NCBI GenBank assembly: GCA_007751475.1
Contig: CP036434.1
Span: 7,569,524-7,633,523 of the forward strand
Direction: 5' to 3'
DNA: 64,000 nucleotides
Source of the DNA: Saltatorellus ferox
GTDB taxonomy: Bacteria > Planctomycetota > UBA1135 > GCA-002686595
This document shows, piece by piece, positions 16,870 to 25,329 of this stretch. Every line of letters starts with the position of its first letter. Position 1 is the stretch's first letter. Position numbers and translations under genes: made by a program. The notes under the pieces are model-generated. The model was given only the letters and a program-made list of their open reading frames with translations, ran no database searches and had not been told where the DNA came from.

Positions 16870-17433
16870 CCGGGGGCCCGATTCTTCGCTTCTCCCATCC
16901 TCACCGGCCACGCGGGAGCGCCCGAGCGGCCATCGGCCTCTTCGGTGAGCCGAACTCGCCCGATCTCCCCCTCTCCGAACGGCACCGCTGGATCGCTTCA
17001 CCACGACCAGCAGCCAGCACCCTCCCCAAGGCGCTGGCTGTTCTTGTTTCATCGAGCACGATGCCCCGCGCGCCGCTGTTCCGCAGCTTTCTACTTCCCG
17101 AAGTCCAGCCGCCCCGTGATGTAGACACGGCTGACGCGGCATCGGTCTTTCGGACCTCGGCCTCTGCCGGTGGGGAGCGGCTCTGCCCTGGCGAGGACGG
17201 GTTTCCCCCACCCAGCCATTCGGATCATCTCCTCGCCGCCACTCTCACTCCCGCTGGCACCTTCCGCGCTATCTCCGGGGTATAGCGCCCGGCGAACGAG
17301 GCGCGAGCAGCTCCCGCCCCGTCGAGAAGACGTTCCGCGAGAATCCCGAACTCTCACGTGACGGATCAGCACCTGGCCAGATCCCCTGACCTACGCAGCT
17401 CGCGCGCCTGACCAACCTCCACCGCATCCCATC
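16870..17433. other. Intergenic stretch with a gene relic
   Basis: No intact gene is seen in these 564 bp. A C-terminal relic at 17091-17160 on the reverse strand is described separately. The rest shows no convincing frame, repeat or RNA. Confidence 0.5.
17091..17160 (-). pseudogene. C-terminal gene relic, copy 2
   Basis: The reverse strand reads RCRVSRVYITGRLDFGK and then a TAG at 17091. It is partner to the relic at 14083-14160. Nothing upstream can be joined to it. Confidence 0.4.
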
Positions 17434-18690
17434 ATGAAACTCGATTTGACGACCCGCTCGCGACCGGCACTCGTCGTGCTCTCACTCGCCTGCGCCGCGC
17501 TCGCGGGTCCCCTTGCCGGCACGGCTTCCTGCGAGGTCCTTTCCGTGGGACCAGGCAAGGACTTCCCCTCGATCTTCGCCGCCGTCGCAGCGGGTCAGAA
17601 CGGCGACGTGGTGCTCGTGGAACCCGGGACGTATGGATTCTTTGGGCTCATAGGAAAAGGCATGAGCGTGATCGCCGCCGGGCCCGGGGTCTTGGTAGAC
17701 GGACAGGTTCGCATCCAGGAACTTGCGCCAGGACAAAGGGTCTCCCTCCAGGGCATCCTGGTGGCTGCTCCCTATACGGAAGCTCTCACCGTCGCGAACT
17801 GTGCCGGCCCCGTGCGAATCGAATCGTGCGCATTCGACGGCGGTTTCGAGGGCGGCAGCGTCCTTGGGGCGCGCGTGCTGAACTGCCTCGACGTGGCAAT
17901 TCACGGCTCACGAATCGCGGCCCTCAACCCTGCTTGCTTCGTGGACTCATTCGGGGATTGGATCTGCCTTGCCGGAGGAGATGGGCTCTTGATCTCACAG
18001 TCGACGGTGGTGCTCGAGGATTCGGTTTGCATCGGAGGAGGGGCTTCCTACATCGAACCATTTCCGCAAACGGAGGACGGGAAGCACGGGATTCGCCTCG
18101 AGAGCGGAACGCTCCTCATCCGCGGATCAAGCTCAACGGGCGGCTTCGGGTCGTATCACATGGGCTATACCCCTGGCAACGGGGGTCACGGCGTCTACGT
18201 GGAGGCGGGCGCACTGCTTCGCACTTTGGATTGCGGCTTCGCCGGCGGCGCCCCTGGCTACAGCTTTCCGTCCACCATTGGCGCACCCGGTCAAGGCCTC
18301 TACGGCCCTGGTTTGGGCGCGATGCAGGCTCTCAACGGTCTATTCCCACGAACCGTCGCCACGCGCGTGCTTCACCCAGGCCAGCCCCTGACGATCGACT
18401 TCAACTTTGTACCCAACGCTCGGACCGATCTTTTCGTCTCCGCAACGGACGCATCCATCTTCGTGCCCGCGCTCAACGGCAATCTGCTCCTTGGAGCACC
18501 ACTGCTCCGGGGTCGCTTCCTGGCCGGGCTCACGGACACATCGGGCGCCTTGCAATGGACCATCTCGGCGCCTCCCCTTGGGCCGGGTAGGGACTCACTT
18601 CGCCTGCTGTTCCAAGCAGCACACCAGGATCCGCTGACGGGCGCGGTCACGATCGGTGCGATGCAAGAAGTCCACATCGTCCGCCCCTGA
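17434..18690 (+). CDS. Secreted right-handed β-helix protein
   Basis: The product has 418 residues. A signal peptide (ALVVLSLACAALAGPLAGTA) is followed by the typical opening of parallel β-helix proteins, VGPGKDFPSIFAAVAAGQNG and then GDVVLVEPGTYGFF, as in pectin-lyase-fold or NosD-like proteins. Repeated short coils follow (GPVRIESCAFDGG, DGLLISQSTVVLEDSVC, GVYVEAGALLRTLDCGF). Residues from about 310 to the end are a β-sandwich-like tail. No lyase catalytic residues can be assigned. The shared 130-residue domain is absent. It is the only intact gene between two remnant-bearing stretches. A polysaccharide-binding or -cleaving role is inferred from the fold. Confidence 0.8.
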   Translation: MKLDLTTRSRPALVVLSLACAALAGPLAGTASCEVLSVGPGKDFPSIFAAVAAGQNGDVVLVEPGTYGFFGLIGKGMSVIAAGPGVLVDGQVRIQELAPGQRVSLQGILVAAPYTEALTVANCAGPVRIESCAFDGGFEGGSVLGARVLNCLDVAIHGSRIAALNPACFVDSFGDWICLAGGDGLLISQSTVVLEDSVCIGGGASYIEPFPQTEDGKHGIRLESGTLLIRGSSSTGGFGSYHMGYTPGNGGHGVYVEAGALLRTLDCGFAGGAPGYSFPSTIGAPGQGLYGPGLGAMQALNGLFPRTVATRVLHPGQPLTIDFNFVPNARTDLFVSATDASIFVPALNGNLLLGAPLLRGRFLAGLTDTSGALQWTISAPPLGPGRDSLRLLFQAAHQDPLTGAVTIGAMQEVHIVRP

Positions 18691-18722
18691 TCCATGGGTG
18701 CGCGCCCCCCCGTCGGGCCGGA

Positions 18723-18905
18723 CTATCGGGGGTGAGCCTCGGACTGGATCTCGACGGTGAAGCCCGACGTATCGAAAGCGCTGCGCGAGACGTACGTACC
18801 GTCCCGGTAGAAGGAGCGGAGGTGAACATTGAGTCCCAACGTGGATTCAAAACGCTGCGTCGATCTCACGGCGCCGACGTCGAGCCGGACCGGTGGATCG
18901 GCCAT
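18723..18905 (-). pseudogene. Possible C-terminal gene remnant
   Basis: The reverse-strand frame reads NVHLRSFYRDGTYVSRSAF, continues DTSGFTVEIQS and stops at 18723. The text is protein-like, but no start or N-terminal part is visible. Recognition of a family is not possible, so confidence is low. Confidence 0.3.
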
Positions 18906-18991
18906 TCCAGAGGAACGGGCCGATCAAGTTCGAAGTGGGTCGCGCGCAAGGCGCCATGGCTACGCTTCGGCTCCGAGACGTGGCTCGAGCT

Positions 18992-19132
18992 GCTGGCCAG
19001 AACTCCTACACCATCACCGACATGGCAGGCTGCAACCGCTGGTCGACCAAAGCCAGACGAGCCTCCACCCCTTGGACAGGAGCTTCTGGAAGGTCGGGTG
19101 CGGACGCGCTCCGCATCGAGTTCTGCGACTGA
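18992..19132 (+). pseudogene. Deleted copy of the first gene in the window
   Basis: Bases 18992-19090 match 450-548 (AGQNSYTITD in both, then RNRW against CNRW), with a small frame-breaking change after NRW. Bases 19102-19142 match 994-1034, including the final codons VEFCD/IEFCD and the bases after the stop. About 445 bp present in the intact gene are missing between the two blocks. It is a decayed duplicate and the hairpin after its stop is also eroded. Confidence 0.8.
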
Positions 19133-19321
19133 TCTGACCCGCACATGGGCGGCCACGCCAACCTTCCACCCGATGTGCTCGGCAAACGGAGGGCCGCTCG
19201 CCGATTTGTCGAGCGGGCCCTCTTCGCGGTCCGGCAACCCGTTCGCTGCCGCGTTACGCTGGGAGCCCATGTGGGCCGACGCCGGCCTCACGAACGCGCT
19301 TCCCCCAAGCCCCCACGCGCC

Positions 19322-20788
19322 ATGCAACCGATCCGCCGCCGAGAGTTCCTTCGCCATTCCGCCGCGAGCGCCGCGGTGTTCGCCGCGCCTTCCATTCGGA
19401 TGGGCCGCCGCGCCTCCGATGATCTTCGCATCGGCGTCGTCGGCGTCCGCGGCCGCGGCTCCAACCACATCGACGCCTACGAGCAGATCGAGGGCGTCCA
19501 GGTCGTGGCGGTCTGCGACGTCGACGCCAGCGTCCTGGAGCAGCGCGCGAAGCAACTGGGGGACAAGACCGGACGCAACATCGCGAAGTTCACCGACCTG
19601 CGCGACATGCTGGCCAAGGGCGAGATCGACGCCGTTTCGATCGCCACGCCGAATCACCTGCACGCGCTGCACACGATCTGGTCCCTCGCCGCGGGCAAGG
19701 ATGTCTACGTCGAGAAGCCGATCTCCCACAGCGTCTGGGAGGGCCAGCAGATGGTCGCGGCGGCGCGGAAGTACGGACGCATCGTTCAAACCGGCACGCA
19801 GGCGCGTTCGAGCACCGCGATCCAGGAGGCCATCGCCTGGCTCGATGCGGGCGAACTCGGCGCGAAGACCCACGCCTGGGGCACGTGCTTCAAGCCGCGC
19901 ATGTCGATCGGCAAGGTCGACGGACCCCAGCCGATCCCGGAGTCGGTCGATTTCGCGCTCTACCAGGGCCCGGTCGGCGTGCAGCCGCTGGAGCGCCGAC
20001 AGCTCCACTACGACTGGCACTGGCAGCACGCGACCGGCAACGGCGACCTCGGGAACCAGGGGATCCACCAGGTCGACCAGGCGCGCTGGGGCCTCGGGCA
20101 GGCCGATCTGCCGGAAGCGGTGATCTCCATCGGCGGCCGCTTCGGCTACGACGATGACGGTGATACCGCCAACACGGTCGTCACGTTCTACGACTACCGG
20201 CCCGCGCCGATGATCTTCGAGGTCCGCGGCCTGCCCCACGATCAGGCGGCGCAGGAGAACGGCGAGACCTGGCGCAGGGCGATGGATCGGCGCCTCGGCG
20301 CGTCGATCGGCGCCGTCGTGCACGCGGAGGAGGGGTACCTGCTCCTGACGGCCGACTACTCCAGCGCGCGCGCTTTCGACGCGGCCGGAAAGGAAGTCAA
20401 GGTATGGAAGGGGTCCGAGAATCACTTCCAGAACTTCGTCGACGCCGTTCGCCAGCAGGACGCGAGCCTCATCCGCGGTCGAGTCGAGGACGGTCACGTC
20501 TCGGCCGGGCTCTGCCACATGGGCAATGACTCCCTGGCCCTCGGGAAGGCCGCGTCGCGCGAGGAGATCGAGCGCGCGGTGGCGAGCGAACCCGCCCTCG
20601 CGCACGCCTTCGATCGAATGATGGCGCACCTCGACCTCAATGGCATCGATCTTGCGAACACTCCGCTGACGTTCGGTGCGTCCCTTCGCTTCGACACGAC
20701 CACGGGCCGCTACATCGACAACGACGCCGCGAACCGGCACATGCGCGGCGTGTACGCCGAAGGCTTCGAAGTTCCCGAGATCTCATGA
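19322..20788 (+). CDS. Tat-exported Gfo/Idh/MocA family oxidoreductase
   Basis: The ATG at 19322 gives 488 residues starting with a twin-arginine signal (RRREFLRHSAASAAVFAAP). The NAD(P)-binding Rossmann fold begins with IGVVGVRGRG (residues 37-46), then VVAVCDVD, and the family motif YVEKPISH has its EKP at residues 131-133. The C-terminal half matches the bacterial-type Gfo/Idh domain (GNQGIHQVDQARWGL). These enzymes oxidise or isomerise sugars or related polyols. In planctomycetes many copies are exported with bound cofactor. The substrate cannot be told from sequence. The stop overlaps the start of the next gene by 4 bases (ATGA), implying translational coupling. Confidence 0.92.
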   Translation: MQPIRRREFLRHSAASAAVFAAPSIRMGRRASDDLRIGVVGVRGRGSNHIDAYEQIEGVQVVAVCDVDASVLEQRAKQLGDKTGRNIAKFTDLRDMLAKGEIDAVSIATPNHLHALHTIWSLAAGKDVYVEKPISHSVWEGQQMVAAARKYGRIVQTGTQARSSTAIQEAIAWLDAGELGAKTHAWGTCFKPRMSIGKVDGPQPIPESVDFALYQGPVGVQPLERRQLHYDWHWQHATGNGDLGNQGIHQVDQARWGLGQADLPEAVISIGGRFGYDDDGDTANTVVTFYDYRPAPMIFEVRGLPHDQAAQENGETWRRAMDRRLGASIGAVVHAEEGYLLLTADYSSARAFDAAGKEVKVWKGSENHFQNFVDAVRQQDASLIRGRVEDGHVSAGLCHMGNDSLALGKAASREEIERAVASEPALAHAFDRMMAHLDLNGIDLANTPLTFGASLRFDTTTGRYIDNDAANRHMRGVYAEGFEVPEIS

Positions 20789-22401
20789 CCCTGCTCCTCG
20801 CGTTCGCTGCGCTGATTCCCTGGCCCCAGGCCGGATCCGTCCAGGTCGACGTGACCCGGCCCGACTCCTTCCTCAACCGGGGCCTCAACCCGGATCTCAA
20901 CCCGGATCTCGACCCCGGCGCCGGGCACCTCGCCTACGACGACGTACTCTGCCCGGGGGCCGAGCACCCGCTAGGGGACGAGCGTTTCTGGTACAGCGAA
21001 CGCGGCGAGTGGAGCTTCGATGAGAGCGTGAAGGACGACGGGATCGGGAACCCGGTCCCTGATTCGGGCCCCTGCCTGACGTTCAAGAGCACGCAGGCCT
21101 ACCGCCCGCGCGTGCGCAGTCCGCACAGCCTCGCGATCCTGCGCGGCTCCTACCTCGAAGGCCCGTATGCCTTCGAGGTCGAGGCGATGCAGACCGGCAT
21201 CGAGACCCCGCACCGCGACCTCGTCCTGGTGTTCGGCTTTCAGTCTCCCGAGCAGTTCTTCTACGCTCACCTCGGCATGGTGCCGGACGCGACGTCCAGC
21301 AACGTGTTCGAGGTGAACGAGTCGCCGCGCCGACGGATCGGCGAGATCGGCTCGAAGGAGATCCAGTGGGGCCGCGGCGTCTGGCACAGGCTACGCGTCG
21401 AGTGCAACGGCCAGGGCCACGCGCGCGTCTTCGTCGACGACATGGCGTCGCCGCACTTCGAGGTCGACCTCAGCCGGCCCGCCAGCGGGCAGATCGGGTT
21501 CGGCTCCTTCGACGACGCGGGGGCGTTCCGGAACCTGAAGGTGTGGACGGAAGCAGAGCATCCGAACCTCCAGGACATGGCGGGCGCCCGCTCCGGCCTT
21601 GTGCGCCACGCGTGGGGAACGAATCCCTTCGGTGGTATCGCCGCGAGCACGCCCGGAAGCCCACCGGTCGCACACGTCCAGATCCACGCGGGCAAGAACC
21701 CGCTCTTCGCGGCTCTCGTCGATGTGGATGGAGACGGCGTCTTCAGCGCGCCCGCGGACCGCTGGACGCCGTCGGACGTGTCGCCGGCCCGGGATGTGGA
21801 CCCGGAATCGATGCTCCCGCTGACAGAAGCGGCGATCACCGTGGATCGGATCGCCGTACAGCCACTACTCGGCCCGGAAGGCATGCTGGAAGCGCCCTAT
21901 CGCTTCCGAACGAGCATCCCCACCGTGTCGTACGAGGAGTACCTGAAGACCAGCTATAAGCTACATAGCCAAGGCCACGCTCCGGTCGGCCCATGGACCT
22001 GGAGCACTGATCATGACGTGCGAGCCAAGAACGGACGGCCGACGCTGTGGGCGATGACCCCGAGCGATCAGCCCGAGAGCTGGCGCTGGGACGCCGAACT
22101 CTTCTCCGACCGCGCCGTCATGGAACGTCTCGCAAAAGACTTCACCCTCAGGCGCCGCGACACCGGACCGAAGCGCATGGGCTCGCCCCTCGTGCCTTTC
22201 GACGTGGCCCTCACGAAAGCAGACGTGAGTCGGAAGCCGATGCTCGCGATGTACAACGAACTGGGGCAGCTCCTCGGGCAAACGACCGAGATCGCCTCCC
22301 CAGAGGCTCTCTCGAGCTGGCTGGACGAGACCCTACAGGCCAAGCCGCTTGACATCAGGTTCTATGACTGCGGACGCTTCTACCCACCGCAGTTCAGGTA
22401 G
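20785..22401 (+). CDS. Secreted LamG/DUF1080-like protein
   Basis: The product has 538 residues. It has a short hydrophobic N-terminus (MTLLLAFAALIPWPQAGSVQ) and a small tandem Asn-Pro-Asp-Leu repeat at about residue 35. A jelly-roll domain covers residues 105-260 (YAFEVEAMQT, WHRLRVECNGQGHARVFVDD, GQIGFGSFDDAGAFRNLKVW), as in 3-keto-disaccharide hydrolase/LamG proteins. The second half is not recognised. The start codon overlaps the stop of the Gfo/Idh gene, so the two probably act together, for example on an oxidised sugar. That link is inference. The gene ends 9 bp before a convergent gene. Confidence 0.82.
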   Translation: MTLLLAFAALIPWPQAGSVQVDVTRPDSFLNRGLNPDLNPDLDPGAGHLAYDDVLCPGAEHPLGDERFWYSERGEWSFDESVKDDGIGNPVPDSGPCLTFKSTQAYRPRVRSPHSLAILRGSYLEGPYAFEVEAMQTGIETPHRDLVLVFGFQSPEQFFYAHLGMVPDATSSNVFEVNESPRRRIGEIGSKEIQWGRGVWHRLRVECNGQGHARVFVDDMASPHFEVDLSRPASGQIGFGSFDDAGAFRNLKVWTEAEHPNLQDMAGARSGLVRHAWGTNPFGGIAASTPGSPPVAHVQIHAGKNPLFAALVDVDGDGVFSAPADRWTPSDVSPARDVDPESMLPLTEAAITVDRIAVQPLLGPEGMLEAPYRFRTSIPTVSYEEYLKTSYKLHSQGHAPVGPWTWSTDHDVRAKNGRPTLWAMTPSDQPESWRWDAELFSDRAVMERLAKDFTLRRRDTGPKRMGSPLVPFDVALTKADVSRKPMLAMYNELGQLLGQTTEIASPEALSSWLDETLQAKPLDIRFYDCGRFYPPQFR

Positions 22402-22410
22402 TCGGAGCCC

Positions 22411-23445
22411 CTAACGAGACGCCGAAACGAGGCTCTTGACCGCCCGACGCGTCAGCTCCTGGGGGCCGAACAGGCCCTCGTCCGTCGCGTAGACGCCCGC
22501 CAGCTCCAGCGGGATGCTCTCGAACGACTGCGACTCGACCGTCACGCCGTGGGGAGCGCCCTCCCAGAGGTGCCATGGCTCTTGCTCCGACCACGCGGGT
22601 GCGGCCGTGGAGCCGTCGGGCGTGAACTTGTCGCTCGTCGCCAGCACCGCGCTCGGCACGTCCAGCTCCTGGGCACGCTCCAGGACGGCGCGCGTGCCGA
22701 GGCGTCCCACGAAGGCGCGCTGGCCGATGGCCTCGGTGCCGAGCCACACCCGATCGACCCGCTTGACCGCGTCCACGAGGGCCGCGTCGTAGATGAAGCG
22801 CACCACGAGGCCGCTGGCCACGAGGCGGCGCGCCAGCCGGCGGCCACCGAGATCCGGCCCACCCTCGGAGACGATGATCTCGGGCACGAGGCCCTTCGCC
22901 TGCGCCAGCTCGACGGCCCGCGCCACCGTCTCGGACCAGCCATGAACCAGAATGACCTCGCCGGACTCCAGCCCGGCCGCCGGGTGAAAGGCTCCCGTCA
23001 CGAGCAGCTCCGCCCCGCAGCGAGCGCGATCGGGCAGGAGGTCGGAACCGACCTCCTGCCAGAGCGCACACTCCGCGCTGAGCGCCTCACGAAGCGCGGG
23101 GCTACCGTCGTCGGCCACTTTCCCGCACACGCGCTCCAGCGCCCCCAGGAATCGAGCCACGGGACCACGCCATCCGTGGGCCTCCCGCAGGAGAGCCAGC
23201 TCGTGATGGAGCAGCGTGTGCCCGACGGCAGCGTCGTCGCAACCTTCGTCGTTCAGCCAGTCACAGGCTTCCCGGGCCACCTTCCGTACGAGGTCCGCGG
23301 CCGTCAGCCCGCGATTCTCCAGCGTGGCCAGAAGGTCGTCCGCCAGGTCCCCCACCACGTGCGGCGTGATCTCCCCGTCGAAGGGTGGGGTCGTACCGGG
23401 CGGAGTCCACTCGAAGGTGGACATCTCTGGATCAGCGTGCGTCAT
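22411..23445 (-). CDS. eIF-2B/RuBP-isomerase-like family protein
   Basis: The ATG at 23445 gives 344 residues; a TTG at 23508 and an ATG at 23424 are alternatives. The C-terminal 200 residues match the eIF-2B α/β/δ–methylthioribose-1-phosphate isomerase–ribose-1,5-bisphosphate isomerase fold (GEVILVHGWSETVARAVELA, EIIVSEGGPDLGGRRLARRL, VDRVWLGTEAIGQRAFV, LATSDKFTPDG). The usual pattern of a conserved Cys and an Asp in the active site of the isomerases is not obvious, so the activity may differ. The N-terminal 130 residues are helical. The protein is cytoplasmic. It is divergent from the GH43 gene. The exact substrate is uncertain. Confidence 0.75.
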   Translation of the reverse strand: MTHADPEMSTFEWTPPGTTPPFDGEITPHVVGDLADDLLATLENRGLTAADLVRKVAREACDWLNDEGCDDAAVGHTLLHHELALLREAHGWRGPVARFLGALERVCGKVADDGSPALREALSAECALWQEVGSDLLPDRARCGAELLVTGAFHPAAGLESGEVILVHGWSETVARAVELAQAKGLVPEIIVSEGGPDLGGRRLARRLVASGLVVRFIYDAALVDAVKRVDRVWLGTEAIGQRAFVGRLGTRAVLERAQELDVPSAVLATSDKFTPDGSTAAPAWSEQEPWHLWEGAPHGVTVESQSFESIPLELAGVYATDEGLFGPQELTRRAVKSLVSASR

Positions 23446-23609
23446 GGGAAGAAGGAGGGTCGGCCGGGCCGGGGCCCGATTCTCTGCTTCCGAGATGGTG
23501 CGCGGCAAGGTTCACGTGAGATTCCCAGGCTCACAACGCAGCGGACTGGTCAGGTCCCGGCCAACCGTGTAGTCAGCTGCCTGGACAGCTACCCACCACC
23601 TCGAACGAC

Positions 23610-24695
23610 ATGGCTCCGATGATCCTCCCCCTCATGCTCTTGATCGGCCTGGCGCTCGCCGCCTCCCTGCCGGGATCCGCGACTGGCTGTCTGACTCAGG
23701 TGACACCCGCCACCTTCACGAACCCCGTGGCGAAGAGCGGCCAGGACCCCTGGGTGATCCACCACGACGGGATGTACCATTACATCTCCTCGCGCACCGT
23801 GAAGGCACCAGGCGAATCGGCGAGGCGCGGCACGGTCCAGATCGCGAGCTCCGCTTCCCTGCTGGGGGTCTTCGCCGCCGAGCCCGCTGTCGCATGGTCG
23901 CCGCTCCCTGGCACGCGGCACTCGAAGGAGCTCTGGGCGCCGGAGCTCCATCACCACGGCGACGCCTGGTACATCTACGTGGCCGCGGACGACGGCGACA
24001 ATCACCATCACCGTACCCACGTGCTCCGTCGAACGTCCGCGGATCCGCGCGGCCCCTTCGAGCACGTGGGCGAGCTGGAGCTCCCGGACGATCGCTGGTC
24101 GATCGACGCGACGCTCGGCGAGATCGACGGCCAGCTCTACTGCGCCTGGTCCGGATGGCCAGGCTCGGAGAACGTGACGCAGAACCTTTACCTCTGCCGC
24201 ATGGAAGATCCGGTCACGCCCATCGGCGAACGCGCCCTGATTTCCAGGCCGGAACTCGAGTGGGAACTCCGGGGCGGCCGGCCGGGCCTGCCCACCGTCA
24301 ACGAGGGCCCGAGTTTCCTCCAGCACGAGGGCCGCACGTTCGTGATCTACTCCGCGAGCGGTTCGTGGTCGGACTTCTATTGCCTCGGGCTCCTGGAGCT
24401 CGTCGGGAAGGATCCGATGGCGCCCGGCGCGTGGCGCAAGCATCCGCAGGTCTGGTTCGCGAGCGGCAACGGCGTCACCGCCCCAGGTCACGCCTCGATC
24501 ACGACCTCGCCCGATGGCGCCGAGCACTGGCTCGTGCATCACGCGGCGAAGCACCCGGGCGCCGGCTGGAATCGCCAGGTGCACCTCCAGCGCCTTCGCT
24601 TCGACGACGAGACGGGGCTTCCTGTCGCTGGCGAACCGCTGGCACCGGCTCAGCCGGTTCCCGTGCCATCTGGCGAGACGATCGAGACGCGTTGA
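23610..24695 (+). CDS. Secreted GH43-like glycoside hydrolase
   Basis: The product has 361 residues. A signal peptide (MILPLMLLIGLALAASLPGS) precedes a five-bladed propeller. GH43 residues are visible: the base Asp46 in SGQDPWVIHHDG, the strand ELWAPELHHH, an Asp in WSIDATLGEIDG that fits the pKa modulator, and the acid Glu in VNEGPSFLQHEG. The family cleaves arabinose or xylose linkages in hemicellulose or related glycans by inversion. HHAAKHPGAGWNRQVHLQRL near the end is also typical of GH43. It is likely periplasmic or extracellular. The precise linkage cannot be assigned. Confidence 0.88.
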   Translation: MAPMILPLMLLIGLALAASLPGSATGCLTQVTPATFTNPVAKSGQDPWVIHHDGMYHYISSRTVKAPGESARRGTVQIASSASLLGVFAAEPAVAWSPLPGTRHSKELWAPELHHHGDAWYIYVAADDGDNHHHRTHVLRRTSADPRGPFEHVGELELPDDRWSIDATLGEIDGQLYCAWSGWPGSENVTQNLYLCRMEDPVTPIGERALISRPELEWELRGGRPGLPTVNEGPSFLQHEGRTFVIYSASGSWSDFYCLGLLELVGKDPMAPGAWRKHPQVWFASGNGVTAPGHASITTSPDGAEHWLVHHAAKHPGAGWNRQVHLQRLRFDDETGLPVAGEPLAPAQPVPVPSGETIETR

Positions 24696-24810
24696 CGGGC
24701 CGCTGTTCGAGCGCGAACGGCCCCCGCACCTTGTGCGCGCTCCCGTGATTTCCCCGGCAACGCAGGCAGGAACGGGCGACTTTCCGCGCGCGCTGTGCCA
24801 CCATTCCGGC

Positions 24811-25329
24811 ATGACTGCTTCCGAGCCCACCGTGCCGTCCCCGGCGGACAGCGACACCTCGATCGGCGCCGCCCTCGGCCGCGTGCCGAGCGGCCTCTTC
24901 ATCGTCACGACCGTCGACGCGAACGGCGCGGCCATGGGCTTCCTCGGCTCCTTCGTCCAGCAGATGGCGTTCACGCCGCCGACGGTCGCCGTCGCGGTCT
25001 CCAAGGAGCGCGGCCACCTCGACGCGATCCGCGCCAGCAAGCGCTTCGCCATCTCGGTCCTCGGCGAGAACGACAAGGGCCTGATGAAGCCCTTCTTCAA
25101 GAAGCCCGGGGACGGCTCCCCGTTCGATGACGTGGCGTCCCACGTCCCTGGCGACGGCCAGGGCGCGCCTGTCCTCAGCGACGCGCTCGCCTGGCTCGAG
25201 TGCCGGCTCGCAGGCGAGCACAACGCGGGCGATCACATCGTCGTCTTCGGCGTCGTCCAGAGCGCTTCGAAAACCCGCGAGGGTGAACCGCTCACGCACA
25301 CGCGCAAGGACGGACTGAAGTACTCCTGA
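24811..25329 (+). CDS. Flavin reductase-like (FMN-binding split-barrel) protein
   Basis: The ATG at 24811 gives 172 residues; upstream open sequence overlaps the GH43 gene and is ignored. Family features are LGRVPSGLFIVTTVDANGAA, MGFLGSFVQQMAFTPPTVAV, ISVLGENDKGLMKPF and GDHIVVFGVVQS. These match flavin reductase-like proteins that bind FMN and often supply reduced flavin to a partner oxygenase. No partner is adjacent. It is cytoplasmic, and its stop abuts the stop of the convergent M48 gene with no gap. Confidence 0.88.
   Translation: MTASEPTVPSPADSDTSIGAALGRVPSGLFIVTTVDANGAAMGFLGSFVQQMAFTPPTVAVAVSKERGHLDAIRASKRFAISVLGENDKGLMKPFFKKPGDGSPFDDVASHVPGDGQGAPVLSDALAWLECRLAGEHNAGDHIVVFGVVQSASKTREGEPLTHTRKDGLKYS

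Noticed and set aside
18866..20740. 624-codon open frame on the reverse strand
   Set aside because: It is antisense to the Gfo/Idh oxidoreductase, whose motifs and Tat signal are unmistakable.
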